A stretch of 64,000 nucleotides of DNA from positions 10,238,768 through 10,302,767 of the forward strand of contig HG738137.1 in NCBI GenBank assembly GCA_000499405.2, given 5' to 3'. Numbering within the stretch: position 1 is the first letter of the stretch; each line of letters opens with the position of its first letter. Positions 49,811 to 63,600 of the stretch are shown one piece after another. This DNA comes from Onchocerca volvulus (taxonomy: Eukaryota > Nematoda > Chromadorea > Rhabditida > Onchocercidae). A model generated the notes under the pieces. The model saw only the letters and a program-made list of their open reading frames with translations. It searched no databases and was not told the DNA's origin. The translations under genes and the position numbers were made by a program.

Positions 49811-52800
49811 GGAAATATCCAAAGAGGACCTTTGGATGGATTAGGCTTGGAATGTGAAGGAAATGAAGCATCAGCGGCTAAGATTGGAACGCGTAAATGG
49901 CGATATCATCGTGGACGGAATCAATTTTGGTGTGATGGTCGCATCATTATGGCACGACAAAGTTCCATCTTTCTCTTCACTTTGATGGTTATCATTGGAA
50001 CAATGGGTCTATTTTTCGTCTTTGAGTTAGTTTTTTAGCTTAAATTTTTGACGTAATTGAGACAGGTATGAGGAAGACAAGGAGAGGATGGACAGTTGGA
50101 AGGATACAAGAACTGAAAAACCTAAAAGGCTTAAGAGAATAAAAACATTATTTATAAAGACTGAGAAAACCAAGAAGGGTTTTAGAGAATGAAAATGTTG
50201 TTATTTTATGTGATTGGCTTTCACACTTCTTGATTTTTCAAGATATTTTTTCCAACTTTAGCTATTAGAGCATCTTTAAGTACATTTTTAAGTACTTTCA
50301 TCTTTTTTTAAAAAAAAAAAAAAAAAACGAATAACTGCACTTTTAAAAGATGATTAATGAGAGGTTTTATTTATAAAAGAAAGCCTATATTTTTTACTTG
50401 TGTCATACTCTGATAATTACTCGATATATTGCTAGCTTTTTTCTTTTTGTTTTTTGATGTATAACTTATGATATAACAAAGGTTATAACATAGTAATTCA
50501 AATCGAATGCAATTCGGAAATTTTAATAGTAGATGGGATTCATTGTTTATTGTTTATTTCATCAATTTTAATATAATTATATTACAGTGCACCGTATCTA
50601 TTTCGGAACGTCTCACCGGCTCTCCCAATAGTTGCAGGATTACTATTATGCCTTGTGCTAATTAATTTATTCAAAACATCATTTTCTGATCCAGGCATAC
50701 TACCTAAGGCCACAAATTTGGAAGCTATTGAGCTTGATCGGCAAAATGTTGCAGGTGGTTTTCTTTAAAATTTATAAACATAGTAGCCTTCTTTTGATCA
50801 ATAATAATTACTTGGACTTTGTTTGTTCTATTCTCTTGTCAGCTTGAGTTGTCCGAATTAATCACCTGTAGTTGCAAATATCTTAAATATTTTTCCTGCT
50901 AAACCGTCTGCTAATATCTGTGTTCTTTTCGACTCCTCAGCACAGTGAATGAATTTGGAAAATATCATGTTATTTTTTCATTTGCATAATGAAATCTGTA
51001 ATTTTTAGTGGTGCTGTTTTAATTGTTTAAGGCAATCTATAGTTTTTCCTGTTCAGTTAAAGTTCGATAAGTTCTTTCTAATTACAGTTTTATGTTTATT
51101 ATTCGAATAATAAGGAAGTCTTAATTTTGAATTGCCATTGATCCGCGATCATAAGTATTTTTCATTCTACTTTGACGGAACATCCTTCAGAAAGTAGTTG
51201 TTTATCGGAATCAGTTCGAACACCATCACGAACCAAAGCAGTACGTATCAACGGGCAACTTATTAAATTGAAATATTGCTTCACTTGTCGATTATTTCGT
51301 CCACCCCGTTCTTCTCATTGTTCTGTATGCGACAACTGCATCTTAAACTTCGACCATCATTGCTAGTTTATCACTGAATCTTTTTCAAAACTAAAAAATT
51401 GGAGTTTCATGCTACTTTTCTGGAAATAAAAATCAGATATTATATTGATAATAAACTGAAAGCACTGAAGATAAAAATTAGTTAAATTTCTGAGCAGAAA
51501 ATATCGTAGCAATATTCACTTGAAACTTTTGAAATTATCATGACATATAATTTCTCTTTTTAAAATGACATATTGATTTTTGAGTTTAGATTTTTTATTT
51601 GCAGGACAAATAATTCATTTTACAGGTCCATGGGTCGGCAATTGTGTTGGAAAACGAAATTATCGGCACTTTTATTTTTTTATTGTATCTCTTACCATAC
51701 TGACTCTATTTATATTTGCATGTGTTTGTCTTCATTTGGTCATTTGTAAGTTTTTGATTTATATATTTCCATCTTATCATTTGTAAGTTTTCGATGTCTC
51801 TGAAAAGATAAATTATCATTTAAAAGATAATTCAGTGATCTTACAATTACTGGAATAAAAACTGCAGTAATATTCTTACGAAATATCTTTATTTAACTAT
51901 CATTTGAATCATTCTTTAATTTCAGTATGTCTAATACTTTCTCCAAATATATCTTGCTTTCTTTTCTTATCACGCATATTCTTTTTAAAGCAGCTGCACT
52001 TCGTAGTGGAAAACAATTTTATAACTGAATGTCAAATTATCTTCAGTTGTTTTTGTGTGAGGTCAAAAAAAAAAATTTATCAGAGAGAACTAAGATCTTT
52101 TTTCCTCTCTACTACATGCATTGATCATGAGTCGGGTAGTTCAATTTCTAGTCTACATCACTGTTTTTTTAGATTGGAGTAAAGTATTCCAAAATATTGT
52201 ATTATTATATTTTAAACTTCTTGATATTCAGGTCAGATTTTGTGGGAGAAAGTTGTAGATTTCTAAATACAGATATTTTACGTAGTGTAGCAGATGTTGT
52301 AATTGAAGTTGTTTATTGATTTCTTGAAGGTTTTATGTAAATCCTGCCGATTTTTTCCAGTGTAACATTCATTTATTTTTTTTTATAGTTAACATTACAC
52401 GAAAGTGCATCTTTTATTTATTGCAGTGTCACAAAGGGAAAATGCTTTTTTGGGCGCAGTAGGACAAAGTCCTATATCGCTTATAATTGCTTTAATATGT
52501 TTTTTCTCCATTTGGTCAATATTTGGTCTTTCCGGTTTTCATACATATCTGCTATTAACGAATCAGACAACAAACGAAGATATCAAAGGAACATTTAATT
52601 CCAAACGGTTACCACATATACATAATCCATATACTACTGGTTCTATATTTTCCAATTGTTTTCGAACATTGTGTGCTCCAGAACCTCCAAGGTTTGTAAT
52701 TATCTTTATTTAATTTTGTTATCACAATTGAACTGCTTATGATAAAATAAAATCTTTTTATATATATAATCCATCATTTAAATTAATAATGCGGAAGTGC

Positions 52801-53241
52801 TGGAAGAAAACTGAGATCATGCAAGTGACATATTTAAAAGGTCTTCCCTTTTCAATGATTAGATGAATTTTAAATTCGTTGAGAATTTTTGAAAACTAAT
52901 TGTCGTATTAACTTTACTGTTTCTGTTTTAGTTCAAAAATTTCTGAGAAGTCAGAAATTCTCAAATTAAAAGGGAACAAAAAAAGCAAATTTTATTAAAA
53001 GTCAAAAATTTTACTTGTTTTTCAAATTGCAAAAATGGTCCACTGAAATTTGTTCTTGTAATGATGTTCTGATATAGATTATGCTTGGTTTGCGAAAATA
53101 TTTTTCCAGTAGAGAATGGTAATTTTTTTTAGTTTGATTGACCGAAGAGGTATTGTTGAACCTGAACCGATTGTAATAGTGAAGAGCTATGGTACAGCTA
53201 AAGGCTTAGAGCGACGATCATACGAAATTGTTTTAGGGTGA
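49811..53241 (+). CDS. DHHC palmitoyltransferase, ZDHHC9/14/18 group (5' end missing)
   Basis: Exons 49811-50025, 50588-50754, 51191-51361, 51626-51745, 52427-52691 and 53133-53241 (TGA at 53239-53241) join into 348 open codons. The sequence follows the ZDHHC9/14 plan: [18 protein letters not shown] and MARQ before TM1 ([18 protein letters not shown]), TM2 ([18 protein letters not shown]), then [10 protein letters not shown], the cysteine-rich domain ([47 protein letters not shown]), TM3, TM4, [24 protein letters not shown] and finally [13 protein letters not shown]. It attaches palmitate to cysteines of substrate proteins at Golgi or plasma membranes, and the DHHC Cys is the acyl carrier. 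The Cys codon is split by an intron with a GC donor. The first exon starts in phase 0 with no usable ATG before MARQ, so an upstream exon is missing. The C-terminal tail is short. Confidence 0.94.
51362..51625 (+). other. GC-AG intron splitting the DHHC cysteine codon
   Basis: The exon reads ...GAC CAT CAT T, then GCTAGT. The next exon begins GT CCA TGG after TTTTACAG. Joining T+GT gives the required Cys and keeps PWVGNC in frame. No GT donor gives a working join. Read-through gives TGC (Cys) then TAG, so retention would truncate the enzyme right after DHHC. Confidence 0.78.
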
Positions 53242-53442
53242 TTGAAGTTTTTTTTTTCTTTTTTTTTTTTTTTCATTTTTGAAAATCTGGCTGAAGATGT
53301 GTTTCGTGCCAAGAAAAGACAAGGAATTGCTACGTTTCTTTTTTTATTCAGTTTCCTCCCGATTGAAGAGAAGATTACAGTCGTTTTGAAATATGTCGAT
53401 ATGTTTGTTTATTTTTGATAAATTTAGTGATTTTAGAATCCA

Positions 53443-53448
53443 AATAAA
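53443..53448 (+). promoter_or_regulatory. Candidate polyA signal of the DHHC gene
   Basis: AATAAA about 200 bases after the TGA. Confidence 0.4.
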
Positions 53449-53449
53449 T

Positions 53450-55480
53450 GAAATAGAAAATTTATTAAATAAATAGGAAAATAAGTCGAGACGGCTCACT
53501 AAAGAAAGAAAAAAATCTTACCTGCCAACATATGCCTCGTCAGCATGCATATACTGATTATAATCTTGAAATTTACTGAAACTCCTTTTTTGAGGATCTT
53601 TTTTTTTCTTTTTAAATCATTTCCCAACCAGTTATTTTGCATATTTGTTTGTTCTAACTGTTTAGTATGGCTGACTTTCATCTCCATTTTCCTCTGACTT
53701 ATGCTTGGTAATTTTGCAACCATAAAATAAAGGATATTCATTTCAGAAAAAATTCGATGCACAGTTAATGGCTATTTCTTTTGCGCTGTCACATATCGTT
53801 CTTGTGCGATAAACTTTTAGTTATGTTTTTTGTTGATTTATTATGAAATTAAACTCACGGCCAGTTTTGATTTTTTTATGAAATTTTTACATTTATTTAA
53901 AAAAAAACAAAAAAAAAGGAGGAAGTTTTGGGATTTTTCTGACTAATAATTTCTGTTAAGACATAGATTTGTTATATTTTCACTTCACTACCGGTTTCCT
54001 TAGATTTCTTAATGTGAATCACTGTATGATCTTTGATTTCCTTTTTAGTATCAGCTTCGACAAATACTTCTGAACATATTTGCAGTGCCATTTTTATGTA
54101 AAATCAGTTTTTTCGCAATAAAAATTCTAATTTCATTTATGTGTTCCATTACAGAAGTTCAGTATTAGTTCATAGTGATGTGTGAGAAATGATCACTAGA
54201 TAGTCTCCAAATGTGTTAGGAAACATATCTAAGAAGTATGAAATTAGTCAAGAAAATATTCCAAGAAGTAAGTTGACGGTCAAGATAGCTTATACGATAA
54301 AAAATAAAAAGCAAGAAATTAGACGGCCAACTGTTTATGAGTTTCTTGACTGACAATAGTTGTTGAAAATCCATGAGGGAATCAGTATTCTTCTGCACTT
54401 TAAAAATTTAGATTAAGAATTTATGTGTGAGAATTCTTCTGACGACATTTACGTGTCGTTTCGCGTGACTTAAGTCAAAAAAAGAACTCAAAACACGTTG
54501 CTGCGCATGAGAAATGCATTGCAGTTGCTGTTGTGTTCGCAATTTGTGTTGAAACCCTCGATCCTTTTGCTATTTGTATCCAGACCCTCGTCATTCTGCC
54601 AATCTTTTTTCTCGAATCCGACAAGACGTGTGAAACAATGATGATAGATTGTTTGGATAAGATTATTGATGACAGATTTCGGGAGAAATAATTCAGGATA
54701 ATAGGAGACAACCAGAGAATGGATGATGAATGAGAATGTGTGGGTAGAAGTTGAGGAAATAATTTTAATTTTAATTCAATATTATGAGATTTTTTTAATA
54801 ATTATTGTTAAGTAATAAGGTTTCGGAGGGTTAAAGTCCGAAAAGGATTGTTGAATTTTGCTTTTAGGGATCGTTAATTTTGTGTCAAAATCTTAAATTT
54901 TCGATCAATTAAATCTCAGAAAGTTTGAATTGCAACATGTCGAATAGTTCAGTTGGACTAACCGGTATTTCAGTTCACTCCCGCAAAATATCCTTAGATT
55001 TTGAAAATATCTTGAATTTCAATGTCTATATACTTAATTTAATCAGATTTTGGAAAGTTTACCAATTTATCGTACTGTCATGAAAACAAATTTTTCGAAA
55101 GCGGCAATTCCTGCTAGAAAAAAAAAGTATTTATTAAAGGGGAACAGTTACAAACAATTATTTGAGAATATCCAAATAACTTATTATTGAATATTCTTTC
55201 CTTTATTGCTCGTAAAAGTGAGACTTTTGCTTGATTGTTGATTGTCGTGTTGATTCAAGTCAACTGTTAGTATGGTCTTATAGAATACTGTTCTAGATAA
55301 CACTGGCGCTTGTTGACCAACTTGTAGAATAAGATGCTTCTGCTCCAGAATCCGAACTATTTAAATCCTTATGAGGCTCCTTCTCCTCCCTTGATATCCA
55401 GTGTATCGTCTCTTGATTGGTCAACCTCTTCCTGTTTCCTTATTATCCGAGCATTTTCGCGGCAATCATGCCCATCATTT
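53450..55480. other. Intergenic region before TIM44
   Basis: No exon or domain was recognised. Short frames on either strand (53499-53762, 54216-54398, 54475-54711, all minus) have no support. Confidence 0.55.
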
Positions 55481-55483
55481 CGA

Positions 55484-55522
55484 GGGAAACATATTTATCC
55501 TTTGCTATGAAATATGTTTCCC
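55484..55522. repeat. 13-bp inverted repeat in TIM44 upstream region
   Basis: GGGAAACATATTT (55484-55496) and AAATATGTTTCCC (55510-55522) are perfect reverse complements around a 13-base loop, 243 bases before the TIM44 ATG. Related words GGAAACATGTTT (near 55556) and GCAAACATGTTT (near 55592) follow, so AAACATRTTT recurs four times in about 120 bases. Confidence 0.75.
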
Positions 55523-55764
55523 CTTTTGGTGATGAATCTGATTACCGTTTTAGCAGGAAACATGTTTGTCTCTTTGTTTAGTGTTTTGAAAGCAAACATG
55601 TTTAAGCAAACACGTCTTGTTGATCCATTTGAAACTAAGCGCTTATTGAATTTCATCACCCCTTGTTTATATTAATTTTCGAATTTTTCCGACACATGCT
55701 ATTTAAGAAGGCTTAAAATTGGTAATTGCGATAGATTTATAATTTAAATATTTTTTGAGAAATA

Positions 55765-57133
55765 ATGAAACATATAACACGATCTTCTCGAATATTGTGG
55801 AATTTGCAGCGACAACGGAATATGCTTAAATTTGCTCCGGACATTGTCATTGCTCCTATCCTAACGTCACCAACTACTTATAAACTACTTGAGGTCTTTT
55901 TTTTTTTTTTTTCAGTTCTTCGAAGTTTATATTTTAATTTCCCTTTAAAAGTTAATTTATTTTGGCTTAGATGAGCATTTTTGTAATGACCTTAATCCAT
56001 TCCCAAATAGGATACTTTGATATCAATTAAACTAAAAGTTCCGAAATTTGTTCCGAATACAGTCTGTCGGTCTGATGAGCACACAACTTTGATAGCGTAA
56101 AAACGTGGTCAAAAATTACGGGAATCGATTTTTTTTCTGATATTGAATTATATTTTTTTGTGTTTTATCAAAACGGAAAAAATAATTTATTTCTTTTCTT
56201 TTTTCAAGTGTAAGCAATCATTTCCATCAGTTCGACATTTCTCACAACAAGGACAGCATCATTCAAGGCCTAGAAATTTCTTGAGAAATTTATTGGATAA
56301 TATACGAGAAGAATTTGAAAAAAATAAAGAACTACAAGTGAGTTTTTTTCTTTTTTTGATCCTTTATTCTTCGAAATTGTTAAAATTCATGATGGAAAAA
56401 GCAGACAAAAGTGAAAAACTGGTAAAATAATATCAATTTAATAACTTCACAAAAAATAATGCATTATCCTCTTTTCATCACTATAGTGTTAACCATCATA
56501 TGATGTGGAGTGGAATAATAAAAAAATGTTAGATCTCCGATTTATATTTTATAATGAAATTAAAAAACCTTTTTTCACATCACGGTTATGACAAGTACGA
56601 TATTTTAGCTCAATTAATCAACTGGCCATTTGTGACAGAATTATTTATTGACATTTTCAAATGTGTCGGTTTAATTTATTCTTGTTTAAGTTGTTGGTAA
56701 GTTATTGATATGTTGATTATGTTTTTCATGCTTGCCATCCTTTTTTTTCTAGGATAATAGGCGACAATTAGATGAAAGATTAAGAAGTTTAAATGACAGC
56801 GAAGCTCTAAAAGAAGCCAGAAGGAAATTCGTGAGTTCTCTTTTTTTCATAAAGTTGTTTTTTGGCGATATCTTTGTAGAAAATGCATCATTATTTGCGA
56901 CGAATTTTTAACCTGTTTATTTGTCATTTAAATGATGGATTAATGATTGAATTCAATGAAAATTTTAGGAATTAATTGAAAAAGAGACTTTGAAAAGTTC
57001 GCAAATTATTCAGAATAAGATCAGCGAAATCCATGATCATATATCAAATGTAAGTTGAGTTTTTTAAAAATTTTCCCACTTTTCACTGAACAAAGTCTTA
57101 TGACAATGAATTTTTTGGCTTTTGTTAAGTAAG

Positions 57134-57192
<59 letters not shown>

Positions 57193-60100
57193 CATAAAGG
57201 CTTTTATACTGAAATTGGACATTTTTTCTTATCGGATGTAATCAAGATAAGATTGTTTGACAAGAAAAGTATATTTTAAAACTCTGATTGCTGTTATCTA
57301 TAGATGGTACTGGAAGTGCAGAAAACAGAAGCAGGGAAAAAGCTTTCTCTGGCTGCGGAAGAAGTACTGAAACAGGCGAAGATTGCTGCAGAAATGATCG
57401 AGAAAGCGGCAGAACAAGTTGGGGACAACCAATTGTATCAGAGTGTTAGTTCGGTAAGTCCATGGAATATTTATACAAAATTCATTTCTTATAATTTTAA
57501 TTTACATGAATCAATACGAGCATTTGATTTTTTTTGAAATTGACAACATTGGAAAGTATGTTAGACATAGCGAGGCATATATATTAAAGGTTTCATAGAA
57601 GTGGAACAGATATTTTGATTTTTTGACCGATGGAAATCAGGTGGCTTGAATTTCTGAAAGATTTTCGCTATTTGGGTTAGAATGATTGGTGATTGAATCA
57701 TGAACTTTTTTTTTGGCATCAATACTAATAGTCTCTGACATGCCACTACAAAATATTCTTCTGATCAGATGTTGACAGCCATTAGAATATTTACACAAAA
57801 TTAATTTGATTTAAAAAATTTACAGTCAGTAAAAATGATCAAGAACGAAGTTGACAGTATTGTCGATGTGCGAATGTATACTCGACCAGGTTATATTCCT
57901 TTTCGTTTGATAATGGTTATGCTTTCTATTTTATAATTTTCTTCCAAGAAATTGTCTCTATGAATCTGAAGAACTCATCGAATATGCCGTTTAATTTTTG
58001 AAAGTATTTATGCTATTTCAGTTTTTGAAAAATATTTCAGATCAATTAAGAATGCGCTCTGCAGCTTTTTCCACTTGCACTGATCGGATTGTAGAAGCTA
58101 ATCCGTAAGTATCATTTTCATCAATTAAAAACATTATTGATTTCGATTATCGTTTTTCATAATTCTTGGTGTGATTTGAAGCATCATTTCATGTAATCGT
58201 GATTTATGTTCAGAATAATCTTAGAATTGCTGATTTTTCCCGTATGGAAAAAAAAAAAAAAGAAAAAAAAACTTCCCAAATAAATGCAGTGCCTTTCAGA
58301 ATAGACTGAATAGCGAAATACAGAAAATAATAATCACAATTTCTTGAATTTTCTTTGTTATTGAGAAAAATCTCATATCGAAAGGAGCAAAATTTTTCAT
58401 GTTTTTTATCTTTTTTTACAATTATTTATAAATTTCTATAGAAATGCAACTGGTGTAGAGCTTCATAAAGAATCCAAATGGTATGCTGGATGGAAAACTT
58501 TCTCAGAAAATAATATTTATTATAACAGTATGTTTGATGTGCACTTTTAATAAATTTTAAATTGTTACAATTTGGTTTTAAATTGTTAGAATTTTAAAAT
58601 TATCGAAAAATTTACTTTTTAATCTCTTATGTGGGGAAATTCAGTGAGATCAACATTTTTATTAAAATTAATTGAGCAAGATCTCAATTATTCTTTCCTT
58701 CAAATGAATGATACAATTTTGAACTGATTTGTGGCATAAATACTTGATTTTAGAAATTTTGGATTGGAAAATGCGTTTGGATGAAAGCGATAATTTGGCA
58801 TTAAGAATGGTGCGGAGTTTCACTGACAGAATTTCCTCACTACTCGGTGTGTTCTTTCTTTGGAAGTTTATTTCATTAAAATTGTTTAATAGTGACATTT
58901 TTTTTATGGAAGATTTTATTTGAATCAAATATATATTGATAGAATGCATATTTCTGATAGTGATAGCAATGCTGCATCACGGGAAACAGTCTTGCACATA
59001 AGATTTCCGAAGTGTTCTGATAATACTCATTATGGAAGATTTTATTTGAATCAAATATTTGTTTAGCTTGAATAGCATCGAACTGCGAGATGATTTTGCA
59101 TGTGCAGTTTTAAAGAAAACTTTTAATTCCCACAATTACGAAAAGTTGAAGAAGCAGTTGTATTTTCGGTACAAAATATTCCAAACAATTTCAAATTCAG
59201 GAGGGCATAGTGAAATATCAGAAGTACTTTCTGAAATTCAGAAAATTGATCCGAATTTCGACAAAAATGAATGGTTACGTTTTTGCGAAAAAGAAATAAT
59301 CCCGAATGTTCTGGAAGCATTTATTCGTGGAGATTTAAAAATTCTCAAAGATTGGTGTTATGAAAGAGTTTGTTTTCCTGGATCTTTTTATCTTCCTTTT
59401 GAATATTTTTGAAGTTTTGCAGCTTTTTCAATTCTATAGAATCCATACGGAAAAAATTTTTATGAAATACTAGTTTTCAGGCTTATAATATTTTGTCAGC
59501 AATTATAAACGAATACAAAAAGGTCAACTTCAGTACAACAGATAGTCGCGTCATTGATATCGATAGGGTTGAGGTTCATATCATCATATTTTCACTGTTC
59601 ATTTATTTCAAACAATGCCTTCTTTACTGCTGCATGACTGCATGTTGAATGCAATTATGTGTTCTCGAATTTTAAGCTTGAAAGAATAAATAATGAAGCT
59701 ATCTTGTATTTCAGCAGTTTGTATTATTTATAAAAAGGTCTAAAAATACTTTTATGATAAAGCTTATGAATTGAAAAAAGTTACAGTGAAGTTTTGTTTG
59801 TAATTTATTTAAATGATATACGATAGATGAAAAAGAAAATTCCTTATAATGATGCTTTTTAATCAAAATTGTAATTTTAAACCATTGAATATATTACCGA
59901 AAATATTTTAGATGGTTACTGGTAAAATGATGGAACATGGACCGGTAATAATAATCACATTTCAAGCTTATATGATAAATGTTGTCAGAAATATGGAAGG
60001 AAAAGTTGTCGAAGGTGATCCGGTAGGTCCCTCATTTTGATGATCCTTTGAAGATGAAATGGAATTAATTCGCATTTAGTTCATTGAAAGTCAAGATTTC

Positions 60101-60472
60101 TAAAAAATCAAGGAAAGTTCAAGAAAAGTTTTCATATTAATTGATTTTATAAATAATTGCATAATATGACAAAAAATTGCTACCTGAGTTGTATGATTTT
60201 GAAATTGTTAATCATATGAACAGAAATTGTTGACGCTTCAAATATTTCTAGTATCACGCGGGAGAGTTTTGAAACAGCCTTATTTTTGTAATAATTATAT
60301 ATAGTTGATTCTGACTAATTGATTCAGTTTTGAAAATTAATGGAATTTTCAGAATAGTCCAGTGCGTGTTCATCATGTATGGGTAATGTGTCGTGATATG
60401 GAGGAATATAATCCAGCGGTGGCATGGAAAGTGCTTGAGGTGCATATGCAAAAGGGTACTCTGTCATTATAA
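55765..60472 (+). CDS. tim44: Mitochondrial import motor subunit TIM44
   Basis: Thirteen exons (55765-55893, 56209-56337, 56753-56830, 56969-57049, 57304-57453, 57826-57889, 58041-58104, 58442-58527, 58754-58846, 59201-59367, 59481-59573, 59912-60022, 60353-60472) give 454 residues, close to the usual length of about 450. The N-terminus MKHITRSSRILWNLQRQRN is basic and free of acidic residues, as in matrix-targeting peptides, and RHFSQQG may mark the processing region. A charged helical part (NFLRNLLDNIREEFEKNKEL to KTEAGKKLSLAAEEVLKQA) precedes the C-terminal domain: SEISEVLSEIQKIDPNFDKN, IIPNVLEAFIRGDLKILKDW, RVIDIDRVE, KMMEHGPVIIITFQAYMINV, VVEGDP and VWVMCRDMEEYNPAVAWKVL. TIM44 tethers mtHsp70 to the TIM23 channel and helps pull proteins into the matrix. 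The ATG is supported by the presequence. Exon 1's donor (GAG/GTCTTT) is the weakest junction. Confidence 0.96.
57137..57191. repeat. (AT)n microsatellite
   Basis: About 27 AT dinucleotides in the TIM44 intron before the exon at 57304. Confidence 0.97.
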
Positions 60473-60598
60473 TATAATTTTTTCATTCTGATCTTTCATC
60501 TCAAGATACATTTACTTCAAATTTTATTTCATACTTAACAATGAAATTCAAAATTCTTATTTTACGTTTGTATGTGTGTCACGTATCGAGCAATGAGC

Positions 60599-60604
60599 AA
60601 TAAA
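60599..60604 (+). promoter_or_regulatory. Candidate polyA signal of TIM44
   Basis: AATAAA 127 bases after the stop codon, at a usual spacing for nematode genes. Confidence 0.5.
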
Positions 60605-60609
60605 AAAGA

Positions 60610-63600
60610 GTTGCAATTGCTACTGTTCTTTGTGTCAGAATGAGGGAATAATTTTACATAGGAAAATTTGAAAAAGATTTGATTCAAAAGGACGTTTATT
60701 TCAATCAAAAGTGCCGCGAAAAATGGGAGGCAGTTTTTAAAGTGAACTTTTCATTTATTGAGAGTGCTCATATTTATTTACTTTTAGTTTTATATCTTTC
60801 TTTAATTGCTATTCCTTTTAATTTCTCATTTGTAATGAAGAATATTGCAGTTTAAGATTTTAGAAGTGGGGTTTTTACGGAGTATCATTAACTGCATGTA
60901 ATTTAGTCAGAATAGAAAAAATATCAGAACAATTTTTATATTAACATGTAGTTACTATGGTTACTTCAGTGTTCTTTTTTGTTGTTATACCTTTTCTCAT
61001 TCATCGTCCAATTGTTTGATCTTGCTCAGAATATTTGCTTTTTGTTATTCTTATTTTTTTTTCCTGCAGGTTGACTAAGAATTTAAAAACGAGGTATAAA
61101 TGAAATTTTTTTTTTTTTTTGTGTTATTGACCTAGATAAGTTTTTATAGGTGTTATTCTAGAATTTTTAAATATATTCTTAAATATTGAAATTCATGCAA
61201 ACTTTTTAGATTTCTAATAAAAAAAAAAAAGTTCGGATTGATGATTCAGATAAAAATGAATTTGATAAAGCTCTTTCAATATTTCAATGTAGTTGATTTT
61301 CTGGTACAACTCTGCATGCCTGAGTTGAACAGACTATTTTGACACCAAGCATCACAACTTTTTGAAGAAGATCAAAAAGCGGTCATTACGGAGTTTTCTC
61401 AATGATGTTCTGCATGAAATCATTCAAATACTTTTTTCTCAGTACAATTCAAAAATTATCGTTTTTTAAGGAAAAATAAATTAGTGCCTTTAGAAATCTT
61501 TGATTCTTTTTACAATTTGATCCATAAGCCATTGCTCCATTTCCTGTTACATTCTGACAAATATTTTGTGGTTTCGCTTACACTGCACTTTATCGTTGTT
61601 AAGTGATTAGTCATTTTAGTTACACTCAACTTTTCAAATGTTTTTCAATTTTTCGAAAAATTAAAAAGCTACAGTATGAAATACGAAATAATGATCTAAT
61701 AAACTCTTCTATGTTTTATGATGCGATGATATTTCTTTCAATGAACACAATCAAGTATCAGAAAAAGACAATATTAGACAGACCTTAGCAGTGTATCCTG
61801 TTCATTTGTAGCTGACACTAAAATATTGACGGCTGTATATTGAATAGTTTATGCTAAATGGTAGATGGATTAATTTTAAACGAGCGAATAATTTTAAATT
61901 TAATTTTAATAATTACTCTCACAGAAGTCACCTTAACGATTTAATTTTTATCTGTTATGTAACATCGAAAAAATCTTTTACCGTACGGTCATTGTAATTT
62001 TTCAAAACTCCTTAAAAGAATGAAATTCACAAATCAACAATTCACCATTTTTTATCAAATGCTAAAAATTTGTCTAATAAATGAATCATTTATAATGATG
62101 TTGAGAGTAGTGTTTCCATTATTTTCAGTGTATCCAAACATTTCAAACGTTCAAATGATGTCTTATTTTTCAAAATGAAAAATCAATCTAATAACAAATA
62201 TCTTTTATTTCAGCATCGTTGATGAATTTAAATAAAATCCTTCATTGTTTACCAGAATTGTTGGATTGTTATTAAAACGTAACAGTAAGGAAAACTAATA
62301 TGTGAACTTTTATTGTACCTATAAAAGAACTACTATATATATATAAAATCTTATGTAAATCTAAGGGAATTTCTATATAAAGCCTTAATTACATGATGAA
62401 AGTAAGACAATGCAAAAGCGAAATCCGTGAATTGAAGACAATATAAGTAATTTGAATTTTCATTTAGGAAGTTTTTTGAACGTAATAGATATTGGGAAGA
62501 ACTGCTTCTGGAATGCCGATTCTAATTTCTAAAATTGATCTGGGTCTGGAATGTTAATGATATTGGCAATATCGTATCGGATATTAATAGCATTGGTAAT
62601 AACTAATTTGATAAGGTATTTAAATTTAGCTCACAAGATATTAATATTATCTTCGGAGATCAGTACTATATTTATATAGTATTGCATATGACTTAATAAT
62701 ATTAACTAAATAATGAACTTTAAAAAATCCGACTTTTAGAAAAAATTTTTTTCATTAGCATAAATTCAAATTTCTTGAAAAAAAATTGCAAACTTCTCAG
62801 GAAAAATTTATAGCTTGAAGAAATGATTTTTTATTCGGATCAAAGATCAAGAGTATAAGAAGTATCTGGCAAACATCATCTTTGTTATTTACAAATCTTT
62901 TGAGAAATGAAAAATTTGAAACCAAGCAGCTGTTTATCTGCTAGCATAACATGATGATAAAGTTACACGACTATATAATGTCTTATGACTTAATGATGCT
63001 ATTAATATTATAACACATTGTTAATTATGCAATTAATTATAGAATTTACTAATTATGATAACTTAATAATAATTATCATGATTTTTTGATTTTAGGAAAA
63101 ATTTGTTTCCATGATTTTTACATAGTTTATAAGAAAAAGAAAGCTATTATAAGTAGTTTATAAAAAAAAATATTCATTCTCATTATAATCATTACTAAGT
63201 AATATTTTAAATTATTATCAGTACAATTATTATTACTACTATATACTATCATTAATATTCATTATCATTATCAGTATCACCATTTCAAATATTATTTTTA
63301 TTAACCAAAAAATTGCATACAGATCAATTAGATTATCTTATCGATTGATTTTTCATAATATTTATCATTATTGCAAATTATTTCCGACAAAATCTTATCA
63401 ATTGATTTCTTATGATACTTATTATTATTGTAAACTATTTTTACCTAACATGACTTATCCTATCTTTTGTAATTCATCCTATTTTCCTACTTTCAAAATT
63501 AACTTTCTTAATTAAAGTTTGTTTTAATAAATAACTCAAATTGTTGTTCAATTTATTGCTGAAGTTTTATTCAATACTTCAAAAAAGAAAAAAAAAAAAA

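Noticed and set aside
59059..59200. Extension of the TIM44 exon upstream to the ATG at 59059
   Set aside because: The acceptor at 59199-59200 joins the previous exon in phase and gives the conserved LLGG.SEISEVL. The upstream frame is intron.
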